64,000 nt of DNA from Diplonema papillatum (GCA_030068145.1 JAPJBO010000782.1:43605-107604); one strand, 5' to 3'. Shown: positions 10,386 to 22,385, counted from the stretch's first letter. The notes: generated by a model from the sequence alone, not told the origin. A program made the numbers and translations.

Positions 10386-10724
10386 GAACAACAGATGCCA
10401 GCATGATTGACAACTCGTCGCGGCTCTTCGACTGCTGCCAGTTCTCGTCAGCAAGTGTGCTCCGGAAAAGACAGTCTCGTTCTGCATGGATGCTTCGCAA
10501 CGCCTGGTTAGGAGCGCGCTTCCAGTTGTCCGTCTGACCTCGAACCAGACACCACAGCAGCTCAGGCTTCAGCATTCCGCGAGATCCGGGCTCTGGGCGG
10601 AGACCTTATCTGTCAAGTCTTCTCATTCGCTTTCCACCAACACTAACAAAATAGTCTTCGGGGTGAAGAAGATACAGCAGAAGAAAGCAAAAGGAAACAA
10701 GAGTTTTGGATAGCTGATCCAAAG

Positions 10725-13700
10725 ATGATGAAGCGGCTAGCCGCTTTGGCTGTCTTCGTCGTTGCCGCGACTGCGGACAGGTCGGCATGTGTATCGGAGG
10801 AGACGGTTTCATTCTGCATGAACTTCGGCGATGATTGGATGGGAACGTCGCTCTCCGAGTGCCTGTCAGGACTCGAGCCTAACACGACAAGCGGCACAAG
10901 CATCAACACGCAGCTTTCCGTGAAGATCAGGGTTTTGGGGAAGGAAAAGGACCTGTTCACCTCGGCTGTGCAGATGGTCGAACTGGCGTGCGTTTCTAAC
11001 GAAGCCGTGTTTTCTGTCACGAACGTACTGTCACCGTCTCTCATTGGCCTGCCAGACTTCATCAGCACCGTAGACATGGAGGTGGACTTGAAAATTGTGC
11101 AAGTGCCATCCGGAGACCTAGCGATGGAGTGGAAAGGCTCAATCGTCTCCGGTTCGATCGACGCCATTTTCCTCGATTTCGCTATCAAAAAAATCGGCTA
11201 CACCGACGACCTGATCACCGCCCTCGCCATCATGCCTCCGGTCAGCCAGACCGCACCGACCCTTCCGCCCCTCATCGAGTTCTCCGGCGAGCCGTTCGCT
11301 CTGTTTGAAGGCGTCGAGACCTGCCCAGTGACAAAGCTTGTTCCTGCACGACCCAACGATTCCGCGTTCTTCGCACCGTCTCTCGGTGTACCGGGAACTG
11401 AAGCGCCCATCGACATCATCGACGTGTTCTTCGACCCTTGCGCCGCGTTGAAGAGAACTGAGCTAAACTGCACAGAGCAGCCCGCGATTTGCAAGTCCGA
11501 AATTTTGGTTCTGTCGTTGACGGCGTCGATCGCGAACAACACGCAGGGCAGGACGTTCGTATATGGTGGAGTGGAGCTCACGGATTTATCGATTTCGATT
11601 GATGGTTACTTCGTTGGGCAGGGTGAGGACGAAAACGACATCGTGAACGGTGACCTCAACCTCGTCGAGGACGCAGACGAGGCCGCCATCGACATCGACC
11701 CTAACTCTCTGGAATGGGAAGGGACTGTGCTCGCGAGTGTCACGCTGTTCGATGCTGTGACAGGAAGGTTGGAGGGCTCATTCAGCTCTGAAACCGGTAT
11801 TGGGAACGTGGTTCTCCTCGTGCAATTCGCGACCTCAAGCATCGAAGCCAATGGTTCTGTTGCTTGGACATCCGACTGCTCCCCATCAGACGTCCCCAAC
11901 ATGGTGCCTTTGACCTACCCGAACACTGGCGTTATCACCGTCCTTTTCTCCGCACTCAACGCCTCTGTTGAAGCCACCGCCACGCAAGTGACATGCGAAA
12001 AATGGAGCCTCACTGGGAAGCTGTTGGGAGATTCGTTTAATCTATACGGAGTTGCTGTCGAGTCAGCGTTTGTCGATCTTCTAATGTCGCCATCATCCGG
12101 ACTTACAGGGACCGTGCAGGGATCTGTCGTTGTCGCATCGTTGGTGCAGGCGAGTGCGGCAGCGACGTTTGCGGAAGGAGAGCTGCGGGCGTTGATGGTC
12201 AGTGGGTCGATTGATCTTGAGTCAGTCTTACAGGGCAAGGTCTCGTTCACAGTAGATGAGACCGAGTTTATGAGAGGGACCGGTGAAGTCACGTTTGACC
12301 TTGCGAACGGAGCCTTGCCGAAGCTTAGCGCTGGGCTTGCGTACCGGAAGAATACGACTGTCGGAGAATCGATGTGGGAAGTTTCGGCGTCAATGGAGAC
12401 GTGGGAGCTTTACGGTATCGAGCTGACCGAAGTGGTTGCTGAATTCAAGGGTGTTCTTGGACCTAATGATGACCTGGTCTGGACGGGCGACGTTTCCGGG
12501 AAGGTGAGACTGAACGAAAACGTGTTCAGCGTGTCCGTGAGTGTTGTGGACAACGAGTTCCAGGCCATCCGCGGGTTTGCTTCGATTCGGGCAGGCGGGG
12601 TTGAGTTTGATGGAGCGTTTGAGCTGGATGAGACATCAAAGAACCCGAACTGCTCAGGGATCAGCTACACAGCCCTGGGCGACTTGAAAGCGAGCCGTTT
12701 CGTGTTCAACGGCACACTAACCGCCAACGGTTGCGCCGCTCCTGGTGACCTGGCATACGCGATTACTGGTGCGCTCCACCCAGACAGATCTTCTACGTTC
12801 GGCAAGCTCACGCTTAACCGAGTCCTGTTCAACGTCACCGCAATCGCGGGAAGCAAAAGGGAAGGCAACGTCTGGTCCGGGATGCTGCGTGCGAACGCAA
12901 ACTTGTTCGGAGGGACTTCGACGGTGTACATATCGTTTCAAGACGGTGCGTTTAGCGACGCGTGGCTGTCGACATATTTCCGAACCGAAACCCAGCTCAT
13001 TGCAGGTTCGCTCCATCTGAAGTACACACCGAACTGCAAAGAGTTTTCAAAGGGTGAAGCGAAGTTGTTGATCAACCTGGCTGGCGCATCTCAGATCAAT
13101 ATCCTGGGGGATTTGGACTACAACGTGTGCTCCGGAGAGCTGAAGTTTGAAGGAAATGTACAAGGGAAGTGGACAGCACCGAAAAGCACGAAGAGCTACG
13201 GGTCCGTGAGCATCAGTTTGTTCATCGCAGCGAACGAGACAGAGACGTCGATGCCAATCGGCAAGCGTACCTGGGAGGGCATGCTGAAGGCTGAGATGGG
13301 GATCGGGCAAGACAGCGAGAGCACGTTCATGACGGTTTTAAACTCGAAGACAACGGAAGTCGAAGTTTCCGCGGCTATTTCGTACGCCAACGACTTCTTG
13401 GTGCTTACCGCGGAGGCAAGCAGTAGCTCTACAGGTGATTGCGCGGGTGTCGGAACGATCGCAATCCAGAACCTGCCGCACGGGCTGCCTAGCGTCGAGG
13501 GCAGCGTTGCCGTATCGGTTGCCGACTGCTTTGCGCACAATAACGCGTGGTCAGTAACGGGGCAGCTCGACGACTTGACAATTCCGTTCCATTCGAAGAC
13601 AGTGACCATTGACTCCGTCACGGTCGAGGTCAAAAAGGAAGGGTCGGATTCCGTTTCAGTGGTGATCTCCGGGATTTTCGCCGGGAGGTTCTTTCTCGCG

Positions 13701-16700
13701 ATTGAATTCGACGCTTCCGATATCTCGACTCTCAGAGTCGTCGGCGGCTACTCGAAGGGCAACCCTGGTATCATCGATTTTATCAACGGCTGGTCCTCGG
13801 GTGGCGACAGCATGCCTGATTCATTGGGTAGCCAGAACCCAGGACTCATGAAAGACATGAAGGGCGCGTCGTTGTTGACGAACGTGGTGTTCGCGCTTGA
13901 TTTCGGCACGCAGTCCGTTGTGCTGGAGGCAGGCGGTAAAATGTGGGGAGCAGACTTCCATATTCTTGTAGTTATGCAGAGATACAACGCAAAGTGGGTG
14001 TTCGGCGTCAAACTGACGACATCACACTTGGAAGCCTTGAACGGCCTTCCCGGCATAGTGAAGACCGCTGTCGACAACGTAGGTCCAAACGAGTTGTCTG
14101 TGTCGGCGGCGAGCTTCGGAGCGCCCGGGGGTGGAATTGAGGTGCAATCAGTCATCAGCGGAAAGGTGGAAACAGTAAGAAGGGGACTCGCGCTGGTGTT
14201 TGTTTTGGGGTTGGACCACGACTTCGTGAAGCAGGTTCGAACGTTGGCTCCTGAGGATTTGAAGGGGCAAGTCGAGTCAGCCGGAGGGGCGGCGGGGTTG
14301 ACGATGATCGCAAACCTAGTGTCACCCCACGATTTGAACTTGTTGCTCGTGTTGGCTGGCAACGTGCCCATGGGAGGCAATGACATGGTGTTAGAAACTA
14401 TCGCGTTCTGCTTGCGTTTAAAGTCTACCGGGCCACCGGCCATCGGGTTTTTGATAACGATGCGGTTCACAATGGGGGACGGCAGCGACGAGAAAGAACT
14501 GGCCGCATCAGGCTTCGTCGCCCTCTCCGCCGCAGGGACGTTTTCCATCGAACTCGCAGTAGGCAGCCCGGAGCCGTGGGAGCGTCCCTTTGGACTCTCT
14601 GGGGTTGCTATCATATTTCCATTGGGATTGGAAGTTGGTGTAAACGTTGTATCCCTGGCGCCCATGAGTTTTGGGCTGGTCGGCGGAGCAGAAATTGGCG
14701 GAGTGCGAGGGCAAGCCGCGCTAGGGTTGAACTTGGAGGATATGACCAAGTCCGCCTTTAGGGTGGAGGTCTACAACGTGAACTTCAAAGACGTGTTCGT
14801 TGACATTACGGGGTGCGAAAAGTGTGTCAAGGGAATTGGAGGCGTTCTGCTCGACTTCGGTGTGAAGGCGTTCAAAGCCAGTTTCAATCCAAATTTGGTA
14901 GAAGACGTCGTCTTGCAGTTTGCTGATGAAAGCGTCACTATTCCCGCAGGTACGATTTGTTTTTGGATTTCCTCCCCTCCGAATCTACCCTCGTGGTCCA
15001 GAAAACAACTGGTCGGACTCACACTTGTTGAGGAAACGAGGCAGCGCGAGTGCTGACTCTTGACGTGCGCGAGGATCCAAACGTCTTTACCCTTGGAACA
15101 CACGAAGCATGTAACGGCATTACGTCTTGTCGCAACGGGCACGGCCACGTGGTAGGTGGATGTGGTGCACATGTGGTGGGGGAGCCGAAGGTGTGGACCA
15201 CTTGACAGTCCAACCTCTCGTTCGGCTCGCATCCTTCGACTCGACTTGCAGCGCGAGAGACCACTTGCCATGAGAAACAAGAAACCGGAATAAAGATCCT
15301 TGCCTGCAATACCAATGGACCACTTGGAACCACGGGCGCAGAGACAGGTGCCGAAGTCAACTCAAAAGGAAGCGGCTTGCAGGAAGCACAGGCGAACGAA
15401 AAGGAGCGTTTTGCGTATTCCAGCAGCAAATCAGCAACAACTGATCGGTATTGATGGCGGGACCCCACGCCGATGAGACGGGCCAACCCATCCTTGCGGT
15501 TGGAAAAGACGGACCTTGAGTGTTTCAGCGGCGGAGCATTGATCCCTTAGTTCTCGAGACAGACAGCCTTCACCCCCCGTAGAAGGCGGTGAGGACCCTC
15601 CATGTGACTGCCCGCCTAGGAAATCACATTAACCACTTAAGGGCGGGAGGGCGGGGTGAGACTTACGCCTAGACTTTTTTCGGGGAGACGGCAAGGAGTA
15701 GTCCCTACGGGCACGTGAAAAGGGCATTGTTTAAAATACTGAGAGATGAGCGATGGGAGAACCTTCGGTCATTAGGGTAAGCCGAGTACTTGAACAGGCA
15801 ACCACCACCGTGGGACACGCAATTAAGTACGTGCGCTCGGCTAAGGCCGGCGCGTGGCGAGACTGGAGGCAGCAGTTAAAGTTCGGAGAACAGTAAAGTT
15901 CGGGCGAAGCTAAGCTCGGGCAATGCTAAGTTCGAGTGATGCTAAGTTCGGGCGTTGCTAAGTTCTGGTGCTAAGCGCTCAGGGCCGAGTCAGGCTGCGC
16001 TGGTACTAAAAAAAAAATCGGGCACGAAGCGAAGTTCGGCCAGGGTGGTAAAGTCCGGGTGAGTCAAGGTCGGTGCTCGTGCCCGGGGGGGGACACCCCC
16101 TCCGGACCCCCCCCGACCCACCGAGTGCGGGAAATTTGGCGCTGGTACCCGGGTGCGCCCCCCCCGCCGCCGCCCCCCCAGCGAAGCAAAGTTCGGGCGC
16201 AGCTAAGTTCTGGTGAAGCTCAGTTCGGACGATAATAAGTTCGAGTGATGCTAAGTTCGGGCGGAGCTAAGTTCTGGTGAAGCAAAGTTCGCGCGAAGCT
16301 GAGTTCTGGTGAAGCAAAGTTCGGTTCTCGTAGCAAGTTTGGCCTGTGATGGCAAGCTCGGCCGCCCGACTCCGTTTCCCGGGGTGACCCAAATACCGCA
16401 AGATACTGTAAAACTCCGCCAAAAACGCAATTTTCGGGCACATTTGACCCCGAAACGCAACAAACCTCGAAAACAATCGTCGACCGGGAAAATGTCAAGG
16501 GCGGGATTCGAACCCGGGCCTACCGGCCTGAAGGCCGCCGCCCGCTCACTCTGTCACCCGTTTGCATTTTGGCAGGGGAAAAAAAGCTAGCGCTGCACAT
16601 CCCCCAGCTCCAAAAAAACAATACACTTTTGAGTGTAGAGAAAAGTGGGGTTGGCTCGAATAGAGGCTATTCACATTGCATGTTCATAGGACCTCCAGTC

Positions 16701-19700
16701 TCGAATTAATTTATTTATGTATACGCGCATGTTCGCACAGCTCGCTTCCACAGCCGTCGAACAACGTTGCCGAGTGAATGAACACATCAGACACCCAAAC
16801 CGGCGCAACCTGTTGTCTTTTAACCCCATGTCTTTTGCTCCTGTTCCCCCCCGTCGGGGATTTACAACCGAATTGTGGTGGGAATCCCCGTGGCCCCCCG
16901 TTGGGGGCTGAGTCCGGAACCCCCGTCGTTTTTGCATTCCCCGTCGGGGGTTACACGTATTTATGTATTTTGTGTGGGATGATTGTAGTGCCTAATATTA
17001 TAGAAATAAGAGACAAAACCATATCGGAAGCACTTAAGTGGGGAAAATATTTATCGGAACGTTTCCGATAAATATTTTTTTGTTTCCGATAAATATTTTT
17101 TTGTTTCCGATAAATATTTTTTTGTTTCCGATAAATATTTTTTTGTTTCCGATAAATATTTTTTGTTTCCGATAAATATTTTTGATACGGGTTCCTGGGG
17201 ACTAGTCCCCAGTGCGAAATGTGACCAAGGGGAGTCCCATTGGGCAAGCAATTTCATTGGATTTTGCGAGGACCCTAAGGAATCCGGAGCCAGTGTGATA
17301 GACCTCTGTGATGTGGGCCGCTTCACTGCTCGCCTGCATGTGGACTGCTCTGTACCTGTGCCTTCTCCGCGCTTGCAGCTTTTCAAGCCGGCCACGCCTG
17401 CTTTCCCTTTTCTGTCTTTCGACCTCGGTGATCCCTCGCGGGCGTCCTGCTGTGCCATCTGAATCTCCTCGCCTTCCTTCCTGGTTTGCTTGGCACCCTC
17501 TGCTCGCGCAGCTTGCGGCGCGGGTCTCTTCAGAGCCGGTCGTCTTCGTGTGCGCTGTTCTGTCATCGCTTGCCTTTGTTGCCGATTTCTGCAACAAAGG
17601 CAGTTTTGGCCCGTGAAATGGGCTAGTCTTTATTGTGTGAGTGCTTTTGTCTCCAGGATTGAAATGAGGCTGACGCGGAAAATCCTACCGTCCGACATGG
17701 CACAAGTCAAGGGAAACAAATATTTTACGGGAACTAGTATGCACGGCAGCCCCGATACTACTAAGCCCCGTTGGCATACTTACACTCCATGGCTGCCTCG
17801 ATGGCACCAAATCCGTAGTCGTGGTTAGACATTTTCAGGTAGGAGGATGTTACCTGGTCAGGACCGCATGCAGTTTTGTCGTATTGGGGCCGCATAGGAC
17901 CCGGATGAAGTCGTTGCGAATACACACAACAGATCAACGAAGGGTAGAACTGGGGAACATGCAGATCAGACGGAAGTAGAATGTGCAAACTTATCCTTTT
18001 CTTGACTTGCCGTTCTGAAAGCTGTTGAGGGGCCCCTACGTAGGTTCTCGCATGATTCGTTCGCCTTTGTAACACTATCCGTTTGTAGTAAGCTTTGCAG
18101 TTGTGTTCTTGCAATATCTAGCCGAATGGTGGGTGGCGGATTTCCGCGCTCGTGCGCAAGACGCAGTTTTACTGCAACTGCAGTGTAAGCCGAACCCGGT
18201 TCGTGACCTTTGTCGCGGTGAAGTGGTACAAAGTCTTCAGCTTTCAGATCCGGATACTGCTCAATGCAACCAGATAGTTAGATGTCACTTGATGGATACC
18301 CGTGTGCTGCATTCGAAAAGGTTTGCGTATCTGGTGTTGAAAATTGAACAGCCTTTGCTGGGGAGGCTTTCGACCCAAAACTAGATAGAAAAACGATCGT
18401 ATTTGGCTTCGTCGCGGTCGTCCACGGGACGAAGTAGGTGAACCTACTGTCAAAGTGATCAATACTTATCGGAAACAGAAAAATATTTATCGGAAACAAA
18501 AAATATTTATCGGAAACAAAAAATATTTATCGGAAACAGTTTCCGATAAATATTTTCCCGACTTAAGTGCTTCCCTTATGGTTTTCTCCGTAGAAATAAC
18601 AAACCGCAGGTATTCACGTCGAAGTCGAGGACCTGAACCTGTGGGACGTCGTCTTCATTGATAAAGCTGAGTTTTCGTTGTCTGCATCCGGTGCTGAGAT
18701 GCAGCTCCTCGCTCGCCCTGTGCAATGGGGACCCCTGTCGATAACGTCGAAAACCGATGCGTCCCAGGGTCCCATGATCCACTTCACCCTTTCAAAAGAG
18801 GAGCAGTACCTCTTCGTCAGCGGGAAAGCCCAAATCCTTGGATTCTCGGTTGGTCTCGAACTAGAGCTGTCGGACGAGCGGAAACGCGGTGAGTTCCAGC
18901 TGAATATCGGGAAGTTCATTGAGGTTTACGGCGCGATGGAAACCACGGGGTCGGTCAAAAAAGGCGATTTTGAGTCTACCGTGACAGCGTATTTGAAGGC
19001 AGATTTCAACGGGATGATAGACGCTGCGCTGGCGTGGCTTGACGACCTGAAGAAGAAGGCGGACGCACAGTTGATAAAAGCACTGCAGGCATTGGACCAA
19101 GTCCAAAATAAGCTGAATAAGGCTCAGAGCGACCTTAATGCACTTGACAGGAGATGGCAGTTGAAGTTGAATGGATGGCTTGCGAAAGTCCGTAGTTTGG
19201 ACTCGAAAATCAAGAGTCTGAACAGCAAGGTGGACAAGTACACAAGCAAGTGCAAGCGCAGGTGGAGTTTCGGGAGAGGCTGCGCGGAAATGGTCATGTA
19301 CAGGATTGAAAGGGCAGCAGTCGTGGTGGGCCGAAGTATTGCTGTCGCGTCGCTGAACGGTATCAAAGCCGCGGCTCGAGTGGCCGTATTGGGCATGAAG
19401 GGTGCTGTCAGCCTTGCCCAAAGTGCAGTAACCGCAGCGCAGAAAACCCTCAGTTTTGCGAGGAAGCTAGTGGCCGGATTTCTGAACTTGCTCAAAAAAG
19501 TCGGAGGCGCGTTCCGCAACGTGCTCCAAATCAATGAAATTCGGTTCTCAAGCTCCCTGTCGACGCGGGCGATGAAGGTCCAGTTCAGCGGCGACATCGT
19601 CGTCTTTGGCAAGCAGCTCAAATGGAACGCAAACTGTGAGCTCGACTTTGCTCGAATCGCAGCGTCAATTGGAATCTCGGCCCGGAAACAGCTGAAGAAG

Positions 19701-19730
19701 GTCCTGGGTAAAGCCATTCCTTGGTTGTAG
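10725..19730 (+). CDS. Giant secreted protein, paralogue 1 (two exons)
   Basis: Exons 10725-14949 and 18610-19730 join in phase (gcag|gt..att) across a GT-AG intron to give about 1781 residues, close to the 1774 of the intronless paralogue at 29952. An N-terminal hydrophobic stretch after MMKR (to about residue 18) looks like a signal peptide. It is followed by a Cys-containing segment (CVSEETVSFC...GDDW) conserved in the paralogue. Most of the protein is beta-rich, Gly/Ser/Val-rich, with repeated W-x-G-x-(V/L) and LYG(I/V) motifs and many N-x-S/T sites, as in an extracellular protein. The second exon encodes a coiled-coil-like Lys/Gln/Leu helix (about 1500-1620), a CKRRWSFGRGC pair of cysteines, helical segments and a final beta region. 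I do not recognise the family. A cell-wall, mucilage or surface role is inference. The continuation of exon 1 into the intron (to 15056) is not homologous to the paralogue. Confidence 0.85.
15858..16703. mobile_element. Composite element B (second copy of element A type)
   Basis: The 846-bp unit starts with cgagactggagg (15858-15869) and ends with its exact reverse complement (16692-16703). As in element A, the start is followed by cagcagttaaagttcg and a gaacagtaaagttc block. Then come aagttcgggcgaagctaag-type monomers interrupted by GC-rich sequence, a minus-strand tRNA-like module, a gggaaaaaaagcta tail and aaagtggggttggctcga. It differs from element A by a shorter satellite body. It lies inside the intron of the secreted-protein gene. 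Confidence 0.7.
16500..16570 (-). ncRNA. tRNA-derived module in element B
   Basis: The minus strand carries a perfect B box (ggttcgaatcc) and an A-box-like tgacagagtgagcgg. No full cloverleaf forms, so it is a SINE-like head rather than a tRNA gene. Confidence 0.6.
17061..17183 (+). repeat. Subterminal 20-21-bp tandem array (left)
   Basis: Six head-to-tail copies of gtttccgataaatatttttt. The unit preceding it (aaaatatttatcggaac) is in the opposite orientation, giving a palindromic junction at about 17045-17078. Confidence 0.9.
18465..18560 (-). repeat. Subterminal tandem array (right, inverted)
   Basis: About three and a half copies of the same unit as 17061-17183 in reverse orientation, then one forward copy at 18540-18556, forming a palindromic junction that mirrors the left end. 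Confidence 0.9.
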
Positions 19731-21227
19731 TCGTTGCGAGGCGGCATGCCAGTGCGTGAGATGTGCGAGTATTGAACGTCTGATCTACTTGGACCATCAC
19801 AGAGTACACCAAGCGAGAACGTGGCCATAATGATTCGACTAATGTATAGTTTGCCAAAAGGCTTCATCGGTCGCGCCGTCAGCCTCCTTTTCCCCGCCAA
19901 CAACCCAGGTACTGCGAACGTGCCACCTTCACGAATAGCGGCAAATCGGAAATGCGGGGCTAAAAAACTGGAAAGGTACATGGCTGGAACCGTTTCTCGG
20001 TTGTGCTGTCCGAAAATCGACCATACAGGCCACACCGACAGCATCCCTCGCCAACATTCTTCGCGAGCGTTCTTTGACAAATGAACGCGGTTGTAAGACC
20101 TCGGACATCACGATTCGTGTCTCCCTCAGCAAACCTCCCTCGAAGTGTCGCCCTTGGGCACGCCAACCGCCTCCATTCCCATCGCTCGCACATGCGTGTG
20201 ATCAACTCGCGAAACATTGAAGATAATACGAAAGCTGACGTGGGGGGGGGGGGGGGGGCAGGGGGCGCACTAAGGATTGGGGGGTGCAACGGGCAATGTC
20301 AACGTCTGCTAAATTTGGAAGGGGGGGGGGGGTCCTGTTTGGTGCACCTGGTGGCCGGGGACCCCCCACCCTTTTTTCCGGGGACCCCCTCAAACGCGCT
20401 CTTTCGCGATGGATCTTTCCACTCCGTCCTCGTTCGTCTGTGAGGCCTGAAATTTGACGTGCAAAACACAGGCTGAAACCGGGAAAATCTGCCCTTTCGT
20501 GCGCTTTTGGGGGGTATTGGCATTTTGGGGAAAGCACATGGTAAATCGGCCAAATTTGCTCGAATTTTCACTTTTTGGGCCAATTTTCCAGATTTTGGCT
20601 GATTTTTGAGTGCACTGCAGGAATCTTGGTTTTCGGGGAAACTGACTTTGCTCAAAAGTTGCTAAGTACATTTCCCTGCCAAAAAAGTGCAGGAAAACAT
20701 TTTGGTGGGGATTGACCTTTTTTTCCGCAAAAGTGGGTTTCGATTTCGAAAACGAGGAGAACGGATTCATCTGGAGGAAACAGAGTACCCACTCGGCACC
20801 GGGGGGTCTGGGAAACACCCCAAAAACAGCCCCCAAAACGACCCCCCCCCCCCCCCCCCCCCCCCCCAAATGGAAGTTACAATGAAAGGCATATAAAGAA
20901 CAAAAAAAGTCGTAACCCAACACAGGACGAGAAGGAAGGAGCAGCACCACCAGAACCGAGAAAGAACAAAAAAAGAAGAATACTACGCACCAAACCCACC
21001 ACCCTCCCCAACCCGGGCTTCCTTTTTACCCCTGCAAACCCGTGAATAGGTGCTACGGGAGTATCTGGCAACCGCTGCTTAACAGTGCTCACGTGGGCGG
21101 TGTCTTCGGACAGCACCTCGTGATGTTCGCATCACAAAACAAAGAAGACAGTGAAATGGTCGTTACCTGGTCGGGTTTCGCTCGCGACCGTTTCCTGAAC
21201 AATCCTTCACTAAATCCGCGGTTAAAT

Positions 21228-21298
21228 AACCTGGCCTCAGTGGTGCAAGCACCACGCGCTCTTCAACCCAAGAAACATTCCCCCCCCCCCCCCCCCCA
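21228..21298 (+). repeat. Dispersed repeat, copy 1 (partner at 35639-35697)
   Basis: The core tcagtggtgcaagcaccacg and the following cgctcttcaa block are identical in both copies, ending in a poly-C run. The core contains the palindrome ggtgcaagcacc-like hairpin. Confidence 0.75.
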
Positions 21299-21341
21299 AT
21301 GGAAGTTACAATGATCATCATGGAAGTTACATGAAGGCTTA

Positions 21342-21435
21342 GACCGGTACGGGCTACATGGCAACTCCTGCTCAACATGTAGAACGTGGGGAGCCCTTGG
21401 TCACATTCAATACGGGTGTGATCGTGGTGTCGGTC
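21342..21435 (+). ncRNA. Structured RNA element, copy 2
   Basis: P1: gaccggtac (21342-21350) with gtgtcggtc (21427-21435). P2: ctacatg (21354-21360) with catgtag (21376-21382). P3: ggtcaca (21399-21405) with tgtgatc (21417-21423). Possible pseudoknot: loop ctcc (21365-21368) with ggag (21390-21393). Single-stranded parts (gcaac, cctgctcaa, acgtggg) are conserved with copies 1 and 3. A diverged relative lies just upstream at about 21050-21110 (ggcaaccgctgcttaac...acgtgggc). Confidence 0.7.
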
Positions 21436-22202
21436 GCAACAGTCGTTTTGCTAGCCAAAGAGAGAGATAGAGAGAAAAAGAGCGCCAGAGAGAAAAGAAA
21501 AGATAACGTTATCTTCCGGAAAAGAAGGGTTACGCGAACCCCCGAAAAAAATAATAACAAAAAAACAAAAACCGAAAAAAAAAAAAAAACACAAACCGAC
21601 GAAGACCCAAAAAACCTTTTTCAACCTCTCCAATTCCCTTCAAGCTAGACATTATACAACGACCCCCCCCCCCCCCCCCCCCCCCCCCCAAAAGGGGGGT
21701 GCAACGTGCAACGGGGGCAACGTCCCTTAGTGCGCACCCTGGGGGGGGGGTAGGGCAGGGGGCGCACTAAGGATTGGGGGGTGCAACGGGTATGCGGAGT
21801 TTGCAGGTTAGGGTATGCTGTGCGTCCTTCCACCTTCATATCCGCACCCAACATGATCCCAATACCCCAATATGACCACAGTATGATCCCCACACGACCC
21901 CCCGATTGATGAGGCACTACAACAAAAAAATCCCAAAATTTCCACCGCCGGAAAATCTCTTTCCACCCGCGGGTCCCCCCCGGGTTTGCGGGTTTGCGGG
22001 GATCCGCGGGTTTGCAGGGTTTGCGGGGGGGGGGGGGGGGGGCATAGATGGAAACATAAAACCCAAAACCCAAGGCCACCAGACACCTAGTACAGCCACT
22101 ACTGGGCGGCTGGTCCTTTTTCCCGATCTTATATACACACCTCCGAATCTAAACGGGCGAAACCCGGCTTTTCTTTGCACCAATCCTTCCAAAAAAGAGG
22201 GG

Positions 22203-22250
22203 GGGATCCGGGGGCACCGCCCCCCGGCCGAACGGTACGGTACAGCGACA
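22203..22250 (-). repeat. GTACCGTACCGT plus GC-rich hairpin module (copy 1)
   Basis: Reading the minus strand: gtaccgtaccgttcggcc followed by a perfect ggggggcggtgccccc-type hairpin and ggatccccc. The same module occurs on the plus strand at 23818-23850, 43532-43575 and 43673-43717. Copies at 22203 and 23818 face each other across the satellite block 22386-23762. Confidence 0.7.
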
Positions 22251-22385
22251 CAGATCGTGCGGTGAAAAACCTCAAGCTTCACGGATTTCCGAGGGAATCT
22301 GTGAAGCTTTACGAACCTTCTAACACTTGTATTTCTAAGTTTCGAGTCCCCCACCAACGAGACCTGTAACCGAGTTTAACTAGTG

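Larger units (their letters stand above)
9442..10724. other. Gene-free segment with structured RNA and promoter of the secreted-protein gene
   Basis: It contains structured RNA copy 1 (9697-9791), the 21-base repeat at 9905-9925, the dispersed repeat at 10331-10385 and a purine-rich leader at about 10640-10724 preceding the next ATG. No coding region is supported. Confidence 0.5.
17010..18590. mobile_element. Non-autonomous Mutator-like element with 9-bp target duplication
   Basis: The 1581-bp element is flanked by an exact 9-bp direct repeat, tagaaataa (17001-17009 and 18591-18599). Its ends are inverted repeats: about 45 bp from 17010 (with aaaaccat, ggaagcacttaagt, gggaaaatatttatcgga) match the reverse complement of the last 45 bp with few differences. 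Inside each end lies an array of a 20-21-bp unit (gtttccgataaatatttttt): six copies at 17061-17183 and about three and a half in inverted orientation at 18465-18540. Nine-base duplications with long inverted ends are typical of the Mutator superfamily. The core has short frames on both strands, none resembling a transposase, so it is non-autonomous or carries captured sequence. Confidence 0.8.
14950..18609 (+). other. 3660-nt spliceosomal intron loaded with mobile elements
   Basis: The donor is CAG|GTACGA (14947-14955) and the acceptor ACCGCAG|GTATT (18603-18614). Removing it restores homology to paralogue 2, which has no intron at the same point (TIPAG versus TIPVG, then LNLWDVV versus INLWNVI). 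The nine bases ccgcaggta occur at both boundaries (14944-14952 and 18604-18612). The intron contains composite element B and a Mutator-like element whose right end lies 19 bp before the acceptor. The remainder (14953-15857, 16704-17000) shows no coding region. Confidence 0.85.
19731..22385. other. Gene-free segment dense in poly-G/poly-C tracts and repeats
   Basis: No gene is supported. Uninterrupted G or C runs of about 15-30 occur near 20242-20258, 20844-20867, 21281-21297, 21662-21690 and 22027-22042, with shorter ones at 20322, 21740 and 23990. Direct repeats include a 35-bp block at 20259-20293 and 21756-21790 (cagggggcgcactaagg...), and an aatggaagttacaatga motif that follows a poly-C tract at about 20868 and 21298. 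Structured RNA copy 2 is at 21342-21435. A dispersed repeat at 21228-21298 recurs at 35639-35697. Confidence 0.6.

Noticed and set aside
13748..14749. 333-codon minus-strand frame (and 388 codons at 34097-35263)
   Set aside because: Antisense shadows of the two giant secreted-protein genes; no motif.
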